64,000 nt of DNA, taken from contig JAVBKW010000010.1 of assembly GCA_031553855.1 (NCBI GenBank), positions 27,600 to 91,599 of the forward strand, written 5' to 3'. This document shows, piece by piece, positions 59,502 through 64,000 of this stretch. The notes beneath the pieces were generated by a model. The model saw only the letters and a program-made list of their open reading frames with translations. It made no database searches and had not been told where the DNA came from. Source of the DNA: RACS-047 sp031553855 (GTDB taxonomy: Bacteria; Bacillota; Clostridia; Christensenellales; Pumilibacteraceae). Numbering within the stretch: position 1 is the stretch's first letter; each line of letters starts with the position of its first letter. The translations under genes and the position numbers were made by a program.

Positions 59502-59784
59502 GGAGTACTCGTTGATAGACGGCTCCCTGACGCTTGTCAAACGCAAAATAACGGTAAAGGAAGTGCCGCCCGAGCTTAAAGCTATCGAAATGCTTTTAAG
59601 TTCGTCCGGCGATGAGTATTCTTCTTTTAGCGAAGCGGACTTAGAAAAAGAAAAAATGAGGCTTATAAGGTTATTAGCCGGAATGGATAAAATGACGCCG
59701 GAGCCGGCCAAAAAACGGCAAAAAAACCAACCAGAAAAAATATGCGTCGGCTCTGCCGGCAGCAGTCAAAAGGAGGAAAAATAA
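59425..59784 (+). CDS. Hypothetical phage protein between terminase and portal
   Basis: 119 aa from a TTG start within the small ORF. Acidic and helical, with KALGYSTTEENEEY and LEKEKMRLIRLLAGMDK; ends in a basic low-complexity tail. Its place between large terminase and portal suggests a packaging accessory or small terminase-like role; no family recognised. Start of the next gene follows immediately. Confidence 0.65.
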   Translation: MNADREKLEDALYKRALGYSTTEENEEYSLIDGSLTLVKRKITVKEVPPELKAIEMLLSSSGDEYSSFSEADLEKEKMRLIRLLAGMDKMTPEPAKKRQKNQPEKICVGSAGSSQKEEK

Positions 59785-60027
59785 ATGGAGCTTATCGAAA
59801 ACAAATACAGGATCAGGTGCGAAATGGGAGCTTGCAAAAATCTTGCAAAAAAAACCATTAAAATGAGCAGGGTGGGCATTCGCAGCCGCATCCATATCTG
59901 CGACGACTGCCTAAGGGAGCTGTACGAGCTTATCGGAGCGAATATGATTCCCAAAAGCATCGAAACGGCAAAGAAAGTCATTCAGAAACCTAAAAAGTCG
60001 GATATTACCGGCGGCGAGGGCGCGTAA
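59785..60027 (+). CDS. Small zinc-ribbon-like phage protein
   Basis: 80 aa. Cys residues CEMGAC (about 13, 18) and CDDC (about 40, 43) form a four-cysteine metal site of ribbon type; basic between. Good aaggagg ribosome site. Function unknown. Confidence 0.7.
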   Translation: MELIENKYRIRCEMGACKNLAKKTIKMSRVGIRSRIHICDDCLRELYELIGANMIPKSIETAKKVIQKPKKSDITGGEGA

Positions 60028-60029
60028 AC

Positions 60030-62015
60030 ATGAAAAACGATATTAAAAACCGTAATGCGTCCTCTCAAGGCGAAAACGGCGCGGCGCAAAAAAACAGTTT
60101 TACTTTTAACGCGTCGGCGTCTTTTTCAAAGCCGGACGAAAAGACGGTCAGGTTTTGCGAGGACATCGCCGCGCAGGTACGCGCCGATTACGAGCAGCGG
60201 GCTATAGAGCGCAGAACATACGAGGCGCAATGGCAGCTCAACTCCAATTTTGTGTCGGGCAATCAGTATTGCTCGGTAAACTTAAACGGCGCGCTGGAAA
60301 ATATCGAGCGCGATTATTATTGGCAGGAACGCGAGGTGTTCAATCATATCGCGCCGATCGTGGAAACGCGCCTTGCAAAGCTGAACCGCGTGCGCCCTAA
60401 AATGAGCGTCCGCCCGGCAAGCGGCGACGACGGCGATATAAAAGCGGCCAAAACCGCCGGTAAAATACTGGCAAGCTGCTGCAACAAGCTTGAGCTGGAT
60501 TCGAAAATTTCGCAGGGCACGTACTGGTCGGAAACGGCGGGCAGCGTTTTTTACAAAATAGTCTGGGACCCCTCTGCGGGCAGAAAGCTCGGAGTGCGGG
60601 GCGGCAGGGAAGTTTTCGAGGGCGACGTCAAAATCGAAGTCTGTCCGCCGTATGAAATATTCCCCTCTTCCCTTTCCTCTGCCGATATCGGGCAAGAAAG
60701 CAGCATAATCCACGCTAAAGCCTTTTCAGTTGCCGAGGTCAAACGCCTTTGGGGCCACGACGTTTCGCCCGAAAAGCTTGAAGTACTGGGCACGTCGCAT
60801 TGCGGCCTGAGCGGCGGGCTAAATCTTCAGTCGGCAATAGCCGGAACAAACCGCTGTGAGGCGGAGGACTCTTGCCTTGTTATCGAAAGGTACACGCGCC
60901 CCACGGCAGAAAACCCGGACGGCGAGCTTGCCATTACCGCGGGAGGCAAGCTTTTATATTACGGGCCTTTGCCATACCTTAACGGCGACGACTTTAAGCG
61001 CGATTTGCCGTTTGTTAAGCAGGATTCGATAAACAGCGGCGCCTTTTTCGGGACCAGCGTTATCGAGCGCGCGATACCCATACAGCGGGCCTACAACGCC
61101 GTTAAAAACCGCAAGCACGAATTTATGAACCGTATCGCAATGGGCGTTATGACTGTCGAGGACGGCAGCGTGGACGCGGACAATTTAATAGAAGAGGGCT
61201 TAAGCCCCGGCAAAATATTAGTCTACCGCCAGGGCGCCAATCCGCCGCAGCTTTTAGACCCCGGAAGAGTCCCGACCGATTTCCATTACGAGGAGGACCG
61301 GCTTTTATCCGAGTTTATTGCTGTGAGCGGGGTGAGTGAAATAATGCGTTCCTCCTCCGTTCCTTCGGCTTTAACAAGCGGCGTCGCGTTGCAAATGCTT
61401 ATCGAACAGGACGATACGCGCCTTTCGGTCACGGCCGAATATATACGCAGCGCAGTCCGCAAAACTGCAAAACAGGTGCTGAGGCTTTATAAGCAGTTTT
61501 GTAAAACGCAGCGGCTGAGCCGTTTTTGCGGCGATAACTGCGAAACGGAAGTCCTTTGCTGGAACAGCTCTGATATCAGCTGCGACGACGTTGTTTTCGA
61601 TACGGAAAACGAGCTGAACTCAACGCCCGCGGCAAAGCAGAATATGACGCTTGAGCTTTTGAGGATGGGGCTTTTAAACGACGAAAACGGCAAGCTTTCC
61701 GATTCTGTCCGTTTTAAGATATTAGACGTTTTAGGCTACGGCGGCTGGGAATTTACCAAAGACATTATGTCGCTGCATATAAACAGGGCTGAAAAAGAAA
61801 ACCTTTCGATCAAAGAAAAAGAGCCGCAGGTGCTGGAAATCGACGACCATAAGCTTCACATAAGCTCTCATACCAAATTTGCGCTCAGCTCCGACTTTGA
61901 AGAGATGTGTATAAAAAACAAGGATTTAAAGGAAAAACTTCTCGGCCATATTCGCAGCCACCGCCAGTTCGGCTCTATTGAAACGACATTGTCCGGCGGC
62001 GCTGCTGACGCCTGA
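60030..62015 (+). CDS. Phage portal protein
   Basis: 661 aa. RTYEAQWQLNSNFVSGNQYC, a loop of HIAPIVETRLAKLNRVRPKM, LPFVKQDSINSGAFFGTSVIERAIPIQRAYNAVKN, and GVSEIMRSSSVPSALTSGVAL match the long portal family (P22-like type seen in Firmicutes prophages). Dodecameric ring at the capsid vertex. Three bases after the ribbon protein gene. Confidence 0.9.
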   Translation: MKNDIKNRNASSQGENGAAQKNSFTFNASASFSKPDEKTVRFCEDIAAQVRADYEQRAIERRTYEAQWQLNSNFVSGNQYCSVNLNGALENIERDYYWQEREVFNHIAPIVETRLAKLNRVRPKMSVRPASGDDGDIKAAKTAGKILASCCNKLELDSKISQGTYWSETAGSVFYKIVWDPSAGRKLGVRGGREVFEGDVKIEVCPPYEIFPSSLSSADIGQESSIIHAKAFSVAEVKRLWGHDVSPEKLEVLGTSHCGLSGGLNLQSAIAGTNRCEAEDSCLVIERYTRPTAENPDGELAITAGGKLLYYGPLPYLNGDDFKRDLPFVKQDSINSGAFFGTSVIERAIPIQRAYNAVKNRKHEFMNRIAMGVMTVEDGSVDADNLIEEGLSPGKILVYRQGANPPQLLDPGRVPTDFHYEEDRLLSEFIAVSGVSEIMRSSSVPSALTSGVALQMLIEQDDTRLSVTAEYIRSAVRKTAKQVLRLYKQFCKTQRLSRFCGDNCETEVLCWNSSDISCDDVVFDTENELNSTPAAKQNMTLELLRMGLLNDENGKLSDSVRFKILDVLGYGGWEFTKDIMSLHINRAEKENLSIKEKEPQVLEIDDHKLHISSHTKFALSSDFEEMCIKNKDLKEKLLGHIRSHRQFGSIETTLSGGAADA

Positions 62016-62073
62016 GGCTAAAAGCAAAAACGTGTAAAATCACGTTTTTTCGAACTTTTAAGGAGAATAAAGC

Positions 62074-62487
62074 ATGGAAGAAAATAAAAATCCGGAACAA
62101 GCGGCGGCATCCGCCTCCGGATTCGGAAAATTTGAATCGGGCGAGGCGCTTTTAAAAGCCTACAACAGCTTAGAAGCGGAGTTTACCAAGCGCAGCCAAA
62201 AGCTCAAAGAGCTTACGGCAGAGCGGGAGAATGACGCGGCAAAGCTGCAGGAAAACGCACAGTGCGGACGCAGCGCGGAAAGCGTGACAGATGAAGAGCT
62301 GCTTGAAAAAATAGCGAAAAACGAAATCATGGCTCAAAAAGTAATCGATAGATACCTTGATTTGTTTATTGCCCAAAACGCCCCGACCCTCATAACAGGC
62401 GCAGGACGCAGCGCGCTTACCCCCGTAAAAAAACCTAAGGACCTGACAGAGGCCAAAAAGCTGGCAGAAATGCTGTTTAGGTCGTAA
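62074..62487 (+). CDS. Probable scaffold protein
   Basis: 137 aa, coiled-coil-rich (SLEAEFTKRSQKLKELTAERENDAAKL), acidic N-terminus, positioned between portal and major capsid where phages keep their scaffold. aaggag ribosome site. Identity rests on position and composition. Confidence 0.7.
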   Translation: MEENKNPEQAAASASGFGKFESGEALLKAYNSLEAEFTKRSQKLKELTAERENDAAKLQENAQCGRSAESVTDEELLEKIAKNEIMAQKVIDRYLDLFIAQNAPTLITGAGRSALTPVKKPKDLTEAKKLAEMLFRS

Positions 62488-62708
62488 TACTTTCGCAAAA
62501 ACGGATTAAGGAAACGATTTATTCAGCGTTTCCTCAATTTCATCAGGAATTAAAATTACGGATAAGGTTTTTTAAAAAGCACGGAAAAATTTGCGTCGCT
62601 GAGCTTAAAGTTAATAAGAGTGTGAATAATGACCGCTCTCTTATTAGAAGCTGTAAAACGGCTTTGAAATAAAGCAAAAATGAAAAACAACAAAAAAGGG
62701 AGAAATTT

Positions 62709-63860
62709 ATGATAACAGTATCAAGCGCGGAAAACGCGTTAAAATCGGTATATTTAGGAACTATTACAGAGCTTTTAAATACTAAAAGTAATCCGCTGCT
62801 CGCAAAAATCGAGCAGACCACATCGGACGTATGGGGAAAGGAAGTGCGCCGCGCCGTTGCGTTCGGAATGAACGGCGGAATTTCCGCAGGCGCGGAAACC
62901 GGCGACCTGCCCGCGGCAAACAGCAAGACAATGCTCCAGTTTGTCTCTACGCTTAAAAACCTTTACGGGCAAATCGAAATTTCCGATAAGGCTATAAGAG
63001 CGTCTGCGGACGGCAAAGGCGCGTTCACCGATCTTCTCAACTATGAGATACAGTCGCTTTTAGAGGCGTCAAAATTCAACTTGAGCCGTATGCTGTACGG
63101 AACAGGCACCGGCTTTTTGACAAAAATGTATCCGGTGGTGGACGGATATTATCCCGTAGACAACGCGAACGGTTTGTTTGAAGGGCTTATCGTTGACCTC
63201 TATTCAAACCTTAACTCCCCGCTTGCGCTAAAAAACAAGATCGCGCTGGTAGACCGCGTTGGAAAGCGCGTAAAGTTTGAAACGGACGTGACCTTTTCAG
63301 GCTTCGGCAACATCACGATACAGGGCAGCCTTAACTCGGAAATCGTAGGAATTGAGGGCGTCATGTCCAATGCATCGCTTTACGGGATCAACAGAACCAG
63401 TAATCCCGTATTGAAAGCGTATTCAAAGGCGGACGTAGGGGAAATCGACGACATCACCATTCAGCAGGCTGTGGACTATTTGGATATGACCGCCGCCTCG
63501 ACAGTTGACTATATTGCCTGCTCTCCGGATGTTAAATATGCATATCAGGAGTATTTGAGCCAGTATAAACGCAATATCGACATTATGGAGCTGGAGGGCG
63601 GCTTCAAATCGCTCTCGTTCAACGGCATTCCGCTTGTAGGCGAAAGGTTTATAAACAGCGGCATTATGTATCTGCTTAATTCTAAAGCGTTCAAAATGCA
63701 CCAGCTTTGCGACTGGAGATTCCTTGAAACCGAAAACGGCAATATCCTGCGCCAGAAAGAAAATAAGGCGATTTATACGGCAACCCTCGTTAAATATTGC
63801 GACATTATCTGCGACAGGCCTAACGGTCAGGGCAAGCTTTCGGGAATAACAAGAGGCTAG
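62709..63860 (+). CDS. Phage major capsid protein
   Basis: 383 aa. ALKSVYLGTITELLNTKSNPLL, WGKEVRRAVAFGMNGGI, LKNLYGQIEISDKAIRAS and SFNGIPLVGERF resemble HK97-fold coat proteins common in Clostridia prophages. The 221-bp gap before it holds an in-frame but startless open stretch only. Ribosome site aaggg. Confidence 0.88.
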   Translation: MITVSSAENALKSVYLGTITELLNTKSNPLLAKIEQTTSDVWGKEVRRAVAFGMNGGISAGAETGDLPAANSKTMLQFVSTLKNLYGQIEISDKAIRASADGKGAFTDLLNYEIQSLLEASKFNLSRMLYGTGTGFLTKMYPVVDGYYPVDNANGLFEGLIVDLYSNLNSPLALKNKIALVDRVGKRVKFETDVTFSGFGNITIQGSLNSEIVGIEGVMSNASLYGINRTSNPVLKAYSKADVGEIDDITIQQAVDYLDMTAASTVDYIACSPDVKYAYQEYLSQYKRNIDIMELEGGFKSLSFNGIPLVGERFINSGIMYLLNSKAFKMHQLCDWRFLETENGNILRQKENKAIYTATLVKYCDIICDRPNGQGKLSGITRG

Positions 63861-63926
63861 TACTCTGTAAAATCAATTAGTTGACTTAAAATACGGCATC
63901 TTTTAAGCAATAAAAAGTCTTTTTTT

Positions 63927-63969
63927 CTTGTAGGTAGCGCTGCTACCCCCTGCAAAAACAAGCCTTTTT
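63927..63969 (+). terminator. Terminator after the major capsid gene
   Basis: CTTGT...GGTAGC-gct-GCTACC...ACAAG then ccttttt; the stem is interrupted by unequal internal loops, so efficiency is uncertain. Confidence 0.6.
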
Positions 63970-64000
63970 CTAATCTTAAAATCTGCTCGCCTTTAAGTCA

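Noticed and set aside
62488..62708. Open frame of about 60 codons between scaffold and capsid genes
   Set aside because: It has no ATG, and the only GTG gives 16 codons without a ribosome site.

Overview
The window looks like chromosome from a spore-forming, low-to-mid GC Bacillota of the Clostridia type. The evidence is SpoIIID, a Firmicutes-style rpmH-rnpA-yidD-yidC-jag cluster, a two-subunit iron-sulfur (class I) fumarate hydratase, cofactor-independent phosphoglycerate mutase of the ApgM type, and a Clostridia-like prophage capsid set. Genus cannot be read from the sequence. No rRNA, CRISPR array, transposase or integrase was seen; the one clear tRNA is tRNA-Arg(ACG).

Layout. 0-2.9 kb: accessory edge with a truncated glycosidase-type beta-propeller, a DUF1016/YhcG PDDEXK nuclease and a rearranged tRNA-Arg locus full of palindromes. 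3-13.6 kb: housekeeping and redox genes (flavin reductase, nitroreductase, fumarate hydratase, WalJ, two CPBP proteases, RlmH, M14 peptidase, TadA, a GlmU-like protein with a degenerate uridylyltransferase half, Prs). 13.7-16.3 kb: SpoIIID, two hypotheticals, a TtcA-like thiolase-type PP-loop enzyme. 16.4-19.7 kb: rpmH-rnpA-yidD-yidC-jag. 19.8-26.5 kb: DUF2726 protein, YugP-type protease, Lgt, a small XRE-controlled island, SdpI-like protein, RsmA. 26.6-33 kb: recF, a heterodimeric ABC exporter behind a possible attenuator, Ppx/GppA, DivIC. 33.1-38.4 kb: regulator plus potABCD polyamine uptake operon. 38.5-48.4 kb: mnmG, glycerol-1-phosphate dehydrogenase, pnuC behind a likely NAD+-II riboswitch, apgM, glmS, a small membrane exporter, glmM. 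48.5-55.8 kb: envelope polysaccharide genes (Wzz-like, EpsC-like, UppP), Ddl and isocitrate dehydrogenase. 56.3-64 kb: phage regulator, large terminase, portal, scaffold and major capsid, cut by the right edge.

How the parts work together. GlmS, GlmM and the GlmU-like acetyltransferase, with UppP, Ddl, Lgt, YidC/YidD/Jag, WalJ and DivIC, form a strong cell-envelope theme. PotABCD with its cupin regulator handles polyamines; fumarate hydratase and isocitrate dehydrogenase are central carbon enzymes.

Three signals run across the window. (1) A 150-bp repeat occurs three times (14115, 32855, 54367) and its hairpins keep pairing although the arm sequences differ, which points to a structured RNA or a hairpin-dependent mobile element. 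(2) A second, MITE-like inverted-repeat family (2395, 15491, 21201, 45963) sits beside rearrangements. (3) At least seven genes have a good -35/17 bp/-10 promoter whose -10 box ends only 6 to 8 bases before the start codon and lack a clear Shine-Dalgarno, so they are probably leaderless.
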